Shown here: one piece after another, positions 45,892-60,100 of the stretch
Layout: each line of letters opens with the position of its first letter
Position numbering within the stretch: position 1 is the first letter of the stretch
Source of the DNA: Apiospora phragmitis
Lineage: Eukaryota; Ascomycota; Sordariomycetes; Amphisphaeriales; Apiosporaceae
Direction: 5' to 3'
Length of the DNA stretch: 64,000 nucleotides
Assembly (NCBI GenBank): GCA_038363925.1
Contig: JAQQWL010000006.1
Location: 3,328,501-3,392,500, forward strand
The notes under the pieces: model-generated
What the model saw: only the letters and a program-made list of their open reading frames with translations
What the model was told of the DNA's origin: nothing
Databases searched by the model: none
Position numbers and translations under genes: made by a program

Positions 45892-46835
45892 GAGGAGGGT
45901 GTTGTTGGTTGAGCTGTTTTGAGCGTCGGTCGGTGCGAGCAAGTAAGTAGGTCATGTAGATCACGTAGTACAATCCCGGCTATTGTTCTACTTCAGAGTT
46001 TCAACCGAGACATGGCAAACTCCGGTACCTGCTCGTGGCAGGTTACCACAATGCAACGAAGAAACTTTGGCAAACGTCTATGCATTATTTCCCTGCCCGG
46101 GACATCCAGCAGGCCATTCCACAATCCATGACTTATGCATTTGTTCCAGCTGACTTGTCGAGCCTGGAGGTATTGCATTTGCTGATTTTATTACCACTAT
46201 GGGCAAACAGTTCCCGATGCCGGGGGTGCATAAAGGCACTAAAGTCTTTATGCACCGGGCTCTTTTGGATCCCTAACCTTATTAATCTTGCCAAATCTTG
46301 AGATATGGATCTCTCGTTTCCCCGACTCCCAATTTCTCCTTTTATCAAAAACATCCCATCCCCGCATCCCTGATTGATTAGGCAGCTCGGAGGATTGCAG
46401 CTGTCAGTTATGCTTGCATAAAACTCAACGCTGCTGCTATGTGTTCACTAAGACGGGTTTAATTGGCTGCAACCGCTTCGCACCCCGGCAATAGGCCCCG
46501 TACATTATCTTTATTAGCGGGAGCACCTAGCTTAGTAGTACCAGTACCAGGGCTGTCTTCAATCCAATTCGACATCTGATTTTCTATGGTAATCCCAGGA
46601 CCGAGTAAAAGAAACGACAACTTGGCTGCTTCTCTCCCGCCTCCATCTTCATCCTCCCGACCCTTCCTCACCACCCCAAGAAGATCAACCCGCCCGCAAC
46701 TTTCGTTGCCTTGCACTTCGAGTTCAGCGCCGTCTAGATTCTCTACTTACTCAACTTGTGTTTCTCTGATATCTCCCCTTCTATTCGCCCTTCCAATCCC
46801 GATTTTTTGCGCCAAGTCCCCCCCAACAATTCACA
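45892..46835. other. Spacer between capping protein and cytochrome b5
   Basis: About 940 bases. The left part is presumably 3' UTR; the right 200 bases are CT-rich and look like the cytochrome b5 promoter and leader. A short perfect hairpin lies at 46225-46256. No gene. Confidence 0.6.
46225..46256. repeat. Perfect 11-bp hairpin with 10-nt loop
   Basis: GGTGCATAAAG (46225-46235) and CTTTATGCACC (46246-46256) are exact complements around a ten-base loop. It is intergenic; its role is unknown, and it may simply be a chance palindrome. Confidence 0.8.
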
Positions 46836-47491
46836 ATGGCCGCCCAGGTGGAATTGACTTATCAGGATGTTGCTGAGCACAACCACAAAAAGGATCTCTA
46901 CATCGTCGTCCACGACAAGATCTACGACTGCACCAAGTTTGTGGACGAGCATCCGTGAGTTTCTCTTTTTCACTTTCGGTCATTCCAATCTGTGCACTTC
47001 CGCTCTGCGATAAAGGTGCCATTACACCGATAAGCGGTGTCTGACACAGTACCCTCCCCAGACATGGACGACATTTTAACTGACACCTGTCATTATCCCT
47101 TATAGCGGTGGTGAGGAGGTTATGTTGGATGTCGGTGGCCAAGATGCAACCGAGGCCTTTGAGGATGTTGGCCACAGTGACGAGGCCCGCGAAACTCTCG
47201 AGCAGCTCCTGATTGGCAAGCTCAAGCGTCAAGTAAGCAACCAACCTAGTCTAATAATGCCTCGAGCCCAAACCGCACTTCCCTTGCTGGCCGTTTCACA
47301 GCTAACCTTTCGCACCTACTTAGGCTGGCGACCCTGCCCCCAAGGCGGCTACCCCGGCCAACAACTACGGTGCCAACACGAGCTCCGCCGGCATGGGCTC
47401 CATGCTGTACGCCGTCATCCTGATCGGTGGCCTCGTCGCGTTCGGCGCCTACCAGTACATGCAAAGCCAGGAACAGACCACGGCTGCTTAA
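46836..47491 (+). CDS. Cytochrome b5, ER tail-anchored, three exons
   Basis: Small heme protein that passes electrons to fatty acid desaturases, sterol enzymes and P450s at the ER. join(46836..46954, 47106..47232, 47324..47491), 137 aa. Introns of 151 and 91 nt have GTGAGT and GTAAGC donors; the second has a clear GCTAACC branch site. The heme ligands are the His of HPGG, whose codons are split by intron 1, and the His of DVGHSDEA. A Pro/Ala-rich linker leads to a C-terminal hydrophobic anchor (MLYAVILIGGLVAFGAYQYM) and a short tail, the normal tail-anchored layout. Length and all motifs are those of the family. Intact. Confidence 0.97.
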
Positions 47492-49239
47492 GCGACAGTT
47501 GCCCATCGCAGCTTTGCGCGCCAAACATTTAAGAGCCGGTTGTGGGAGCGGGACGCATGGCGCACACATCTAAACAAGAGAAGAAGATGGCCATGCGGCG
47601 AACACAACGCACAGATGAACGGTTCCTCACTATTTTAATGAACATCTTTCAGGATTCGGAACGTGTACAGGAGTTGATTTCTGGAACGAATCACGACGAA
47701 CATAGCTTCTATACTTGAACGTTTAATAGACCACCGACCATTACTCTTGGTGGTCCTTTACCGCCACTGAAGATTCGAGGACCATCCCTGGACTGAATCG
47801 AGCATTACCCCTTTGCTGGAGCTGGCCGTCAGTATAGATAGCAAATGTGGCACTGAGCTGCTCATGCCGAGCTTTCCGCTTTCCACTGGCCATTTTACCG
47901 TCGTCTTTGGTGTGTAGCAGCGTGTTGTGAGTTTGTCCCCAGGGGATATCATGTACATAAATCCGCCGGAGTCCGAACCTCGGGAAGGATGGCTGGCCGA
48001 TTGGTGTTCTCGGGTATCCAAAGCTACCCCGCGTAACATCTATTGTATGCGACTCCTACTTCCCCTTTACTGCCCTGTCATTGGACAAGCTGGGTCTTTA
48101 AGTAAACCCGATAATGTGCTGGAAGCATTCCATTGAATTCTCCGGGAATCGGCGGATGGGTCGGTCGACCACTGGTATGGGCTAACTGCTGCTCACGCCC
48201 CTCAAGATAACTGCATACATCGGATACTCACTACTAACCTTACTTTAGTGGTCCAATTGCATTTCCTGGCCCCTAAGATATATATGTCTTACGATGTAGT
48301 CCGTAAAAGGGTTTTATTAGAATGGAGTAAGCTCGAGTTTCGAGTCTTAATACGGATAGTATATTAATAAGGAGTGTACGTTTGCCTTGAGCAGTGCGAG
48401 TATGGTACTATACATATTCTTTCGTTTCCCCAGTTTAATTCCTAACGAAAGAGAGTCTCTTTTGTCCAAATAAAAGTACACGATATATTCAACATTGTTA
48501 CAGCTATCGGCATGTGCTGAGCCCCTTTACTTGTGGCTGTTGTTCAGTCTGCTGCTTAGATGGTTAGAGGTGAAGGAAAATGGATAGCCACATGCAAGAG
48601 GGTCTATTGTACATACACCCGCCCCCCTGAAAGTTTGTTAAATTCATACCCTCGCGTGAGAGCCCTTGTACAGGTATTTCATGCGTCCGCAATACCTCTA
48701 TCGTGCTGAAACGTATAACAGCTGTTCAGTGGGGGGATATCTTTTACGGTAGTAACTCCTCTGTTTTTTTATGTTTCAAATGGACGTTCGATGTACTTCC
48801 TACATAAATATGGCCTGTTGGTACTTCGTCTGAAGTCCGAAACGGTATCCATCGTTTAACAAACTTTCAGGGATCCTATTGTAGAAGCAAGCAAGTTGAT
48901 TGTGGTGCCTGGCCTGTATTTCTCTACAGGAGAAAGCATAATAAGCACAATATAATCCGGGCATTGATAGCCTTTTGCGAGTTCAAGTTTGATGGGGAAA
49001 AAAGGCTGGCCTGGATGCGGCTCTTCAGCCTTCTGTAGGCAGCCCAACCTCCAACTGACTGACTTTCAGTGCTGGGTCGGTTCCACCTGCTGTTAAGCAA
49101 GTTAAGTTAGCTTTACCAGCTGCTACAGCCTTCCTTGTCTCCTGTGCTACATCACATCACATCCATTCTTTCATTCATTCAGAACCTCACCTTGGTCTAC
49201 CCTCTTTCTTTGCTACCAAGAACAACAACAATCACCACC
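47492..49239. other. Spacer between cytochrome b5 and TFIIE beta
   Basis: About 1.75 kb with no supportable gene. GACCACC and GGTGGTC at 47729-47755 can form a 7-bp stem in the likely cytochrome b5 3' region. The block 48240-48500 is notably AT-rich with TA steps. The last 100 bases contain CA/CT-rich leader sequence. Confidence 0.55.
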
Positions 49240-50124
49240 ATGTCATCCAAGCTGGGTGTCAACGGCACAAAGCGTGCCCTGGCGCCGCCCTCGCCTTCAC
49301 CATCGAATGCCTCGAATGCCTCCCACGGCACCCCGTCCAAGCGACAGAAGCGCGCCGATGCTGCCAATCGTATTCGCGACCATGCCACCCCGACTCCGGC
49401 CGCCGCCGCTGCTGCCAGTCAAAGCACCAACTTCGGCGGGGAGATGATGACACAGCTGACCTACGCTGTCGAATTCCTCAAAGCCAAGGGCGAGCCCAAG
49501 ACCTTCGCCGACATCCTCAACCATCTGACCATGCAACACCACTCCGAGGAGATGCAGTCCAAGTTCGTCAAGTATCTGCGCCGCCATCATCAAATCAACT
49601 TCCTGCCGGAGACGGAACCTGTTCCCAAGTCGGTGCCTGCCTGGCGACACGGCAAATACGAGTTTCGCGCCAAGATCCCCGGCGTGGTCGACAAGACGAG
49701 CCTGCTGCAGTATCTGCAGAACAAGACGGACGCCTCCAAACTAGATGTCAAGGACTTGAAGGACGGCTGGCCCGACTGCGACCAAGCCATCCGGGAGCTC
49801 GAGAGCATTCACAAGATCCTCGTGGTCCGCACGAAGAAGGACGGGCACGCCAAGTACATCTGGCGCGACCAGCAGGAGCTCTTCAACAAGGTGGACCCCG
49901 AGTTCCAGGTCCAGTGGCAACGGGTCAAGCTCCCGGCCCCCGACGACATGAACAAGAAGCTCATCTCGGTCGGCATCAAGCCGGCCTCGGAGGACCCGCA
50001 GCTCAAGGTGAAGGAGACCACCAAGGGGAAACAAAAGCGGAAGCCCAACCGGACGACAAAGAAGGTCACCAACACCCACATGCAGCATCTCCTGAAGGAT
50101 TATAGTCACCTCAAGAGGGGCTGA
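49240..50124 (+). CDS. tfa2: Transcription initiation factor TFIIE beta subunit
   Basis: Small subunit of TFIIE, which recruits TFIIH to the RNA polymerase II preinitiation complex. Single exon, 294 aa from the ATG at 49240; the frame is open further upstream but only from a TTG, and the family begins near here. Residues 1-70 are Ala/Ser/Pro-rich with a basic KRQKR patch. The two winged-helix modules follow: MMTQLTYAVEFLKAKGEPKTFADIL (from about 68) and the YEFRAKIPGVVDKTSLLQYL block (about 140-230). The C-terminus is basic (KGKQKRKPNRTTKK) and ends in HLLKDYSHLKRG. Yeast Tfa2 is slightly longer (328 aa). Intact. Confidence 0.93.
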   Translation: MSSKLGVNGTKRALAPPSPSPSNASNASHGTPSKRQKRADAANRIRDHATPTPAAAAAASQSTNFGGEMMTQLTYAVEFLKAKGEPKTFADILNHLTMQHHSEEMQSKFVKYLRRHHQINFLPETEPVPKSVPAWRHGKYEFRAKIPGVVDKTSLLQYLQNKTDASKLDVKDLKDGWPDCDQAIRELESIHKILVVRTKKDGHAKYIWRDQQELFNKVDPEFQVQWQRVKLPAPDDMNKKLISVGIKPASEDPQLKVKETTKGKQKRKPNRTTKKVTNTHMQHLLKDYSHLKRG

Positions 50125-52358
50125 TGGAAGAGCGGTCGAGGGATTCATATTTCTGGTTTCTGCGGCTTAATCTGATTCCGCAAGCATGGCATTGGCGTTT
50201 GGGGGCGTTCGGATCTCTGGCAGCATCTGGTGAGCTATCATGGTTAGACTAATAAAGCTCTGATTTTTCGTCTTTACACGACATGACATGGCTGGTCTCC
50301 TTGAAATACTGCTACCGGGCTTCTAAACCCCGGACACCCCTGAGAACACCTTCACTGCGTGTCTCAAGATTGCCCACTCCGACTTGCTGCGATACCACTG
50401 ATGAGGCCGCCCAGGCTATCTCCGTCCTGTCGCGTGGTTGAACATGATCCCACGTCGCTTGAAATTTGTGGTTATAACCGGACCCCAGCCATCCCTCGAA
50501 GGGCTTTCAGACCCAAATATTTCGGAGTGATTCCAGGCACATTGGAGAAATGTGGCAGCCTCCAATCGCATGTAAAATTATTTTTGCTTCCAACCATATG
50601 AGCTGGGCGAGCACAAAGTCAGTCTGGACCGCGTCGTGATGACTGATTTGCTTTGCTACGGCTATTCCCCGCAAGTCATACTTGGGCTTGCTTGTTGCTC
50701 CGACGGACTGGCTGATTGCTGATCACATATCACGGGGCGTTCTTCTTCACCGACAGAGTAGTGCCAGCCCCCGGCCTCCTCGCCGTATTACTGATCTTGT
50801 GGTCGTCGGTTCACATACCCAACCCCCCTGTTACTGACCTGCTAGCTACAATTGCCGAGCGAAAAGTGCTAACTGCCGATCCACCTACTTGCGCCTGCGC
50901 AAGGCGGAGAGAGCTGCAAGCCACGAACCCGGTAGTATGTAAAGACATGCCACAAAGTAAGCAAGCCCGCAAGCCAACCAGCGGAAGGGGGGGAAGGATC
51001 CTTTCCCACCAAGGAAGCGGGAGGCGCCCGCGCCCGCATCATGATATGATCAGGCCCGGTGGCTTGGGGAGGGAGCAGGAGTGTAACAACATATCGTATG
51101 AGATATACGCATTGATAGGAAAAGAAAACAAAAGATACCCAACCGGTTGCCTAGTTTCGAACTGTTTCTTATCCCCAGGGTAAACCCGTCGTCTCGCCTC
51201 GTCGTCTCGCCTCCAAACTCACCGCCCCTCGATTCGGGGGGTAAGTAGCCAGCGCCCACGGCCCTGTGACCTACCGGGCCTGCTGGTGTATATCTGATTA
51301 CTGAACCACTCGCATAACACACCCTGGCAGGACCGAGGTATCGTACGATGGCGGGGGGTGATCCTTTTACACCCTTTCTGCTACGTTGCTCTACGAAAGT
51401 CGAATCCAAACCGCTTTCTTGTGTTACATGCCCGTGTATCTATCTGTTCGAACCCTCTCCCGATCCTCACCCGGCACATACCAGACATACGTACGTACTC
51501 CCATCACCCGAGGAAAGGGATAAATGATGCTCGGATAGACGGGTGGCTTGGTCATTTCCTGGTAATTAAAAGGGCGTCTTAATGTATGAGACTAGCGTTG
51601 AGACTTGCTCGTTGATTACATGATCGGGGGAGTGGCGTGCGATATATACAAGATGAGGACTTGGTGCATGATCGTGCGCTAGCTATATCATAGCCTCGCG
51701 TAACCAATGCGATAAGAGCGCCGACGCGAACCCTTGGATGCAAGGTTGCTAGCTAAATATCGAAGACTACTAATCAACTCCTGCAGGATGCAGCACGCAA
51801 GCGCGCCATACACTCGCTCACTTTACAGTATCACTTTCTTTCACACACCTGCGCACTGAGAAGCTTTGAGGGAAGATGAAGAGACAATGATTTGAAGATA
51901 TCATTCAGCTTTCTGAAGATAGGAAAAGTCATCAACATCGAGAAAGATTCAAAATCGGCAAGCAAGCAGCACAGTGCAACCATATAGGCTCCGTCCATGC
52001 TGATGTTCTCCATCTGCCTGAATAGCCCAAAAGCCATCATAGTCCATGACACCTGTCTTGTTTTCTATCCCATGCACTATGATGTGATAGAACCTGCAGG
52101 TGGCTTGTGATCATTGGGCCGTCCCCCTCCGACTCGCATCCCATCAGCTCTGACATCCCGGTAAGGAAGGAGGTGTCCTAAATCCAACATTCGTTTTCGT
52201 CCGTATCGACTCGGCTCGATGTCTCACAAGATAGCAAGACTGTACAAGACAGGAAGGAATACTTGGAGCATGCTGTTTCCCGATGAGCACCCAATAGATG
52301 CCGCACACTTATCCGCAACGGCCCGTCTTCCGTTGCTACCATCCTTCCGCTTCCCGCT
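50125..52358. other. Convergent spacer, TFIIE beta / DsbA-like
   Basis: About 2.2 kb without a supportable gene on either strand. A 155-codon frame at 50716-51183 has no family resemblance. Pyrimidine-rich and GGGG-containing blocks occur around 50980-51060 and 51170-51260. Confidence 0.55.
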
Positions 52359-53632
52359 CTACCTTTTCGTGGCTGCTCCTGTATCGCCACCAGCAGCAGC
52401 AGGAGAGCAAGGAACAACAGAGACGCCTCCGTCGGTTCCACCACTAACACGAATCCGCTCGAAGACCTCCAGGAAAAGGTCGGGCTCCTGCCACCCCCCA
52501 GCCAGGTAGCGCCCCTGGAGGATGAACTGGGGGATGGCGTAGAAACCTCGGTCGCGCACGTCGTCGAGCAAGGCCGTCATGTCGCAGTCCCGCTCGTCGC
52601 TCTCCAGACAGGCGCGGACCTCGGCCGGCGGGAGGCCCAGGACGCGGGACCCCACGTCCACGAGCCACGCCTGGGATGAGAGGTCCTGGTCCTTCTCGAA
52701 GTAGTCGTGGTACATGATCTCGAGCAGTCGTATCTGCATCTGCGGACCGGGGAAGCCTGGATCGCCACCGTCTCCTCTCTTTGTTGTAGAGGTGGTCGAG
52801 TCCGGGATTCTCGCAGTGCTGGGTGCGGTAGTAGATGTGCCCTGCGAGGCGAAGGCGGTACTACGCCGTGTCGTCGTCGTTGAGCTTCCCTCGAGCGCCA
52901 GGCGGAGAAGTTTGTGCGAATCCCTCGTATTTCCCGTCAATCCTTTCCAGCTGAAGTCTATGCCAACTCTGTCGCCCAGTCGACTCCATTCTACCAACCT
53001 TGAAGGCGGATATTTACGCTGAAACACATAGTACTCTTGTTTATTGTGGGCTGAAGAGGATCAGCTTATATTCGACCACACAACGTTAGGATTATGAATG
53101 GCTGTAATGTGGACAAACGAACATGGATGATTGGGCAGATAAGGCAGGCGTTTGAGAACTAGGAGTTGAAAGGGGTGTCAGAGCCAGTCCTGAGGATACA
53201 GAACGTCGGGTTTGTGAATTTGGGATGATATTACCATGCTTCCGTGGACCTCGCCGTAAAGCAAGCTCAATGTAAACTCTTCCTCGATGCTTCATGGCAG
53301 GACAAGGCAGTTTGGAGATAGAAAACCATCATAGACTCACCACTCCGAGCAGCATGCGGATTCAAGACCATTGGCGAGCACGTCACCTCAAAGGCTGCCT
53401 CCGGGTGTTGTTTCCTGTAGATCTCGATGGCCGTGTTTAGGCTCCTCAGCCCGATGTAGCAATGGGGACAAATTGTATCGAGAATGAACTCAATGGTAAA
53501 GTGCGTGGTTTCCGCAGCAGAGCCACGCTGCGTAGTTGTTAGCTCGTTGCGGTTCTCTCTTTGTCCCGTCTTCTCCCTAACAACTGTAGGTTGCTCGTCC
53601 ATAGGAGACAGTAGGTCTTTGATGCTTGCCAT
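52359..53632 (-). CDS. DsbA/FrnE-like thioredoxin-fold oxidoreductase, two exons
   Basis: Member of the DSBA-like thioredoxin family (FrnE branch), probable cytosolic oxidoreductase of unknown substrate. Complement of join(52359..53035, 53341..53632), 322 aa. The CXXC active site is C55-P-H-C58 in FILDTICPHCYIG. Further family blocks: GIDFSWKGLTGNTRDSHKLL, YFEKDQDLSSQAWLV, and the cis-Pro region GFYAIPQFILQGRYLAGG. The intron 53036-53340 is long (305 nt) with a GTGAGT donor and an AAG acceptor; phases agree (1/2), but the acceptor is weak. An unusual insertion of about 50 Ser/Thr/Arg-rich residues (about 52740-52890) separates the second and third blocks; it could be a retained in-frame intron. 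Ends in a low-complexity Gly/Ala tail. Intact. Confidence 0.85.
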
Positions 53633-55564
53633 CTCGTATTATGATTATGAATTCCAGAGTAGGAGACGCTATAAGCAGAGCAACCTGAAGACTGGGCCTT
53701 TTGGTTTCGATTTACCAGGCGCTCTCTTGACTGCCAGGTGGGCCTTGGATTGCTATGTAAGCGTACTCTCTGGCAGATGGATGTATAGAGGGTGCTTTGG
53801 GAAGCCGGCCGAGACATAGCAAGCCGGTACAAAAAGGAGACGGATATAAGACAAGAGCCAGGCCCAGGATCAGATAGGAGAAGACGCTAGGGTTGGCGGC
53901 TGCTGACTTGGAGGAGCACGGCCGTGGAGTGGTAAGGGTGGAGGGGGGCATAGATATATAGCTGCGGCACGGCGATAGAATTCAACGGGCATCTTCGTGT
54001 GTGCGTGTCCCTCTTCTGGTATGTTGCAGCGATCAAGCAAGAGGCGAGGCGAGGCAAACGCGGAGCAGCCGCAAATTGTAGCAACGTTTGTATGACCTTG
54101 GAATAGCATGCGACCTCTATGCCGAGGTAGCAGCCAACCTGACCTTAAAAACAAAGGTTAGAAGGCATTGGAATTGACAGCATGGCAGATGGAAAGATGT
54201 CACCTTTTTAAATTTGCCATGCCAATGATGGATGGGAATGGGCGGCTTGTCCCCCCCATTCTCTCTCCATTCGATTCGGTCTTGTACCTAGGCATATGAT
54301 TTGTGATCAAAGCCGGGTGGATGTCACACCAACTGCAAATAGACCGTCCGTACTTGCCTTCGGTGCCTATACCCGTTGCATGTGCCAAACAAAAACAGAC
54401 AAATCCAGCCCCCATCCACCATCCGCCCGGGCTTTTCAGCGATCCCTGCCAGTGTAAGCAACTACATTCAACTACATTACATGTATGTCAAGATAGAAGT
54501 TCCCCACCAGATGCGACCATACCAGTTCACTAATACAATAAATACATATATACATTCAATCTACGTATCTCACTAGACCCTCCCGTCCTATAAGCCACAC
54601 CCATGCGCCCGGTAACCTACCCGTTAGTGGGGATTGAAAGAAGCGCAATGTACTGCAAAATCATCATGACGGAATCCAAGAGATACAACCTGGCAAGAGC
54701 ACCGTTAGAAAAGACAGATTGTCCCGACATATAACTCCGAGGGAAAGCAAAAAACTTTGACACCAAATCAACCATGCCGGCGAAAGAGTCGAAATGAATC
54801 ATGGAGCAGAAACAACCGCTTTCTCGTGTTTTTTTTTCCCTTTGCAGGCTAAAATCAATGCAGGCGCAACGAACTTTGGTCAAGAACGCCGAGCTACTCT
54901 ACAATATACCCCGAACACGCCGGATCCCCTTCTATCTCCTGCCCTGCAGCCCTGCAGTTCTTTTGTCGTATCTGGGTGACCGTGCTTGCCCCCATTGCAC
55001 TTCCCCTTTTCCCCCCTCCTGACCTCATGTCCCATCTGTGCTTTCATCAGGACTACCGAGCCAGTCCAGTCTATTATCGATAAGTTGTCGCGCAAAGGAA
55101 AACCCAACCAAAAAGTGGCAGGGCGAAATCACCAGCCCAATCTCGTAGCCATCGTCAAGAAACTTGCATAGCTTGGGCCGCTCCATTATTACTTCTTCCG
55201 GCGAGGCTCGCATCATGCCGGATGCTATTAAGTCTAGGGGTCCAACCTTTTGGTCGCCGGTCCCCAACGAGCCATCTTGCCACCCAGATCGAGCAACGGG
55301 TGCGCAAAAGCACGATATCTCCTCTTATTAACGCCGCTCGGTGTGATTCCCTCTGAAAACGAAGAGGGAAAGAAAAACATGCCGCGCCCTTGGGTATTCT
55401 GGTGTCCGAGAAAAGCAAAAGGACTCGTGCCTGACAAAGGAGATCTATCGATTATGAATAACGGGAATGTGCTGTGTGCTATGATAGTCGGGCTATCGCC
55501 GGCGCCGTCAATGGTATCCGAATCTCGCCGAGTGCTCGAAAATGTTGGTGTAGGGTCCGCCATC
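53633..55564. other. Spacer between DsbA-like gene and C2H2 regulator
   Basis: About 1.9 kb. No gene. The left part is the DsbA-like upstream region, with GAGGCGAGGCGAGGC near 54040. The right part (about 54700-55560) is presumably the 3' UTR of the C2H2 regulator; frames there that overlap it are antisense shadows. Confidence 0.55.
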
Positions 55565-57132
<1,568 letters not shown>

Positions 57133-60100
57133 GTTCACACTGTTGGTACGTGCGCTTATTCGACAGAATTAATAGCTAGTTTGAGCTTGCCTTTTTACTC
57201 AGCACCATCCACAGATGATGACTCGTTGGATAAGGTTTTCCTTATAAGGGAGTTCCGCAGAACTCGAGAACTCTCTGCTTAAAAGGACGAGATTGCTTTG
57301 CCTGTTGAGACTGTCAGTCAGAAACACAATTCTACTTTGAGGGGAAGCAATGCAAGTCGACGTATCGCAAGCAAGTCCTATACGTGATGAGCCACGCTGG
57401 GGGTGCGTTATGGACGCCAATATAGCGGTGAGTACCCAAGTTGGCCACAGCCAATATTGATCGAACACAACCCGATGACAAACCACCCTAGCGATGCACC
57501 TATAGGGACGGGTAGTGAGGATTCTTACCTGTCCGAGAGAGATTCGAGGGAAACCTGTTTGCTGGGAGACTTTCACAGGCCTGTGAAGATAATTCGAGAC
57601 CGAAAATGAGCTGTATAGATCGGCAGCGTCGGAAGCTCGGAAGCCAAATCAGTTGGATGAGAAGCTCGCAAAAGTATTTCTGGCGAGTTGGTTCTGTTGA
57701 TATTGTCCGCGTCTTGGCCACGTATGCCCGAGATAATCAAACCACCGCACTTTTTGTTTCGTTGCAGACTGTCGAGTTCAAGTATCCCAGCACCTCTCGC
57801 GAAGAGTATCAACAATCCGTGTCTGCGCCGCAGTTCCCTCGTGTGCTCAATTTCCAGAATGAGTGAGGTGTCTTTCTTTCGATGTCGCGTCAATGACTGT
57901 CGTTTTGGCGCGTCAAATGGCGGGAGTGTAGGTCCACGGTCAAATAGGATTTATGATGTGCCGCGCAGGGCAGATAGTAGGTTGGCGTCAAGAGAATGTG
58001 CGTGGTGGATTTCTGTTGATGGTAAGCCAGGTCTGTTCCCTGATCAGGACGTGTCAGCGAGGCCAGTAGTGGACAGAAAGCAAGAAGAACTAGACGAAAC
58101 CTTGCTCGGGTGGACTATGCAGTGTACAGGAACAGAGCATCAAGGGTAATCAAGGGAGGAAAGGCGAGGTGTTTGTGGTTTATTTCGGGGGCATCAGTGA
58201 CACAGCCCTGGGTAGGGGGACAAATTGGATACGCCCAGCGGTTTGCGATCGTATGTGGTTGGGAGCCTTGATGACAGACAATCCCGCAATGGCAGGGCCC
58301 ATCGAAGTGAGCCATGCGCAGACCAGACAATAGAGGTTTGCCGTCGTCGAGGGCCGACCAACATAGACGCGACTCCTGCTCGTTGGGTAGAGGGTATCTT
58401 GTAGATAGATACATACAGGATGTTGTCGAAGCAAACAGCACGGGGCAGCATACAGCAACTGCAAGGCAAACGCTAAGAACAGGGCAGGGAGTGGTCCGGA
58501 CATACCTTTTTTTTCTAGAAGTTATAGCCAGGTGCAGGACCAAGTTGCGAACAGTAGAGGGAGAGGAGGGCAAGTTAACGGTCGAGAGTCGGATGTGAGA
58601 ATTAACAACGTTGGTAGGAAGAGGGCACCGCTGCACTTCAAGAGATCGAGGTTGTCGAAAAAAGAAAATTATGTGATGGATGTGACATCGACAAAAAATC
58701 AGGATGATTTGGGACTGGGAAAATCGGTTCGCAGCTGGGCCCTGTTGCTTCTTTGGGGGGGGTCGCGGGCTTTAGGTACTTCAATCCCTGTACAGTACAG
58801 GAGGTGATGTATTCTAACCAGACCTCAGTCATTCCAAGTGAAGGTCGGGTGGACAGAGCGTTGCTTGTTGAAACGAACTGGGGGCCCTGGTAAAGGAAAG
58901 CAAGACCCCGGCAGCCAAAGGGTACGTACTGCATTCAATCAATCAGCCAATTTGGTCAGTGAGGGCCTATTGGGCTTAGGTACACCGTACTTGTACTATC
59001 ACTGTACAATGAGGTAGGCCTGGCAGATTAGCTGCCCTGAAGGTTTTCATATGTGTCGTGCGTAGGCATCCATCTACAGGTCTGATATTGATATCTGCGA
59101 CTACATACTTCAACACCCACCAGATCCAGAATGGGCACATTCATGTACTGCCCGGGAATATAAATTGACATATCCGTACAAGGTTGATGCCCAGTGCCGG
59201 CAGTGCGACTCGAGACCAGTCAGTCCGTGAACAGTCGTCCAAGATGGCAGCTTTCCTCCTGATACATGTACATTCGAAGACTTACTGTTCAGGACTAACC
59301 AGGCCAGAAACTTAGCTGGTTAGGTGAGCTGGCCGGGTGGGGACCTCACCGTGGATGCATTTCTGGGGCGCGCTCTCTGCAGGAACTCGGGTACCTGAAA
59401 TACGTTGGCATGGCCAACACCTACCCGGCCCGGTCTTAGCACTGTTTTGCGGGTGGGGTATTAGAATGAGTATAATAATGTGCAATACGTCAAAAACTGG
59501 CTGCTGTACGAACATCAGACCGTGTTTTGCTGATGACGATCGTTTGCAACGGAAACATCGTGCAAGTCCCGATTTGATTGACTCAATTCGCAATCATTTC
59601 GGCCTAGAGAATCCCGAGTAGATGCCAAGTGTAGCCCCGATGGGGCATCGTTCGCCAGTAGGCCATGACCTACTATACTGTATGTACAATGTAGGGAGAG
59701 CTTCCACTGGGCCTTCTTCGGGTTGTTCAATGTTCCATGCTAGGACCAGCAGTTCCGTAGGTCTGGGTATGTATGTACTGTATGTCGGTGTGTCCTTACT
59801 CCCTACTACCGAAAAGCTTGGGAGGAAAATCCTTCCCCTGTTGGCCTTAAATGTACCCTACCCTTGGGGCCATCATCATCGCTTCCCACGCAAGTAACAA
59901 GTATCCAAGTGCTATCCTGCCAAGAGAAGCCTGACAATCGTGGCCCCCTAGGCTTTCCTTGGAATTATGTTCAGGGGTTTCGGTGATATTGGGCTGTAAG
60001 AAGATCTGCACCCACCCCCTCGAGCCAAAGCAGACTGCCGTTGGTCACAGCTCTTGACCGACAGTGCTTCTTGGATTCCATCCACCTCTGCTCTAGCAAA

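Noticed and set aside
51440..51460. TTCGAACCC element like a tRNA B box
   Set aside because: No matching A box or cloverleaf around it; no tRNA could be built here or at the similar motif near 7951.
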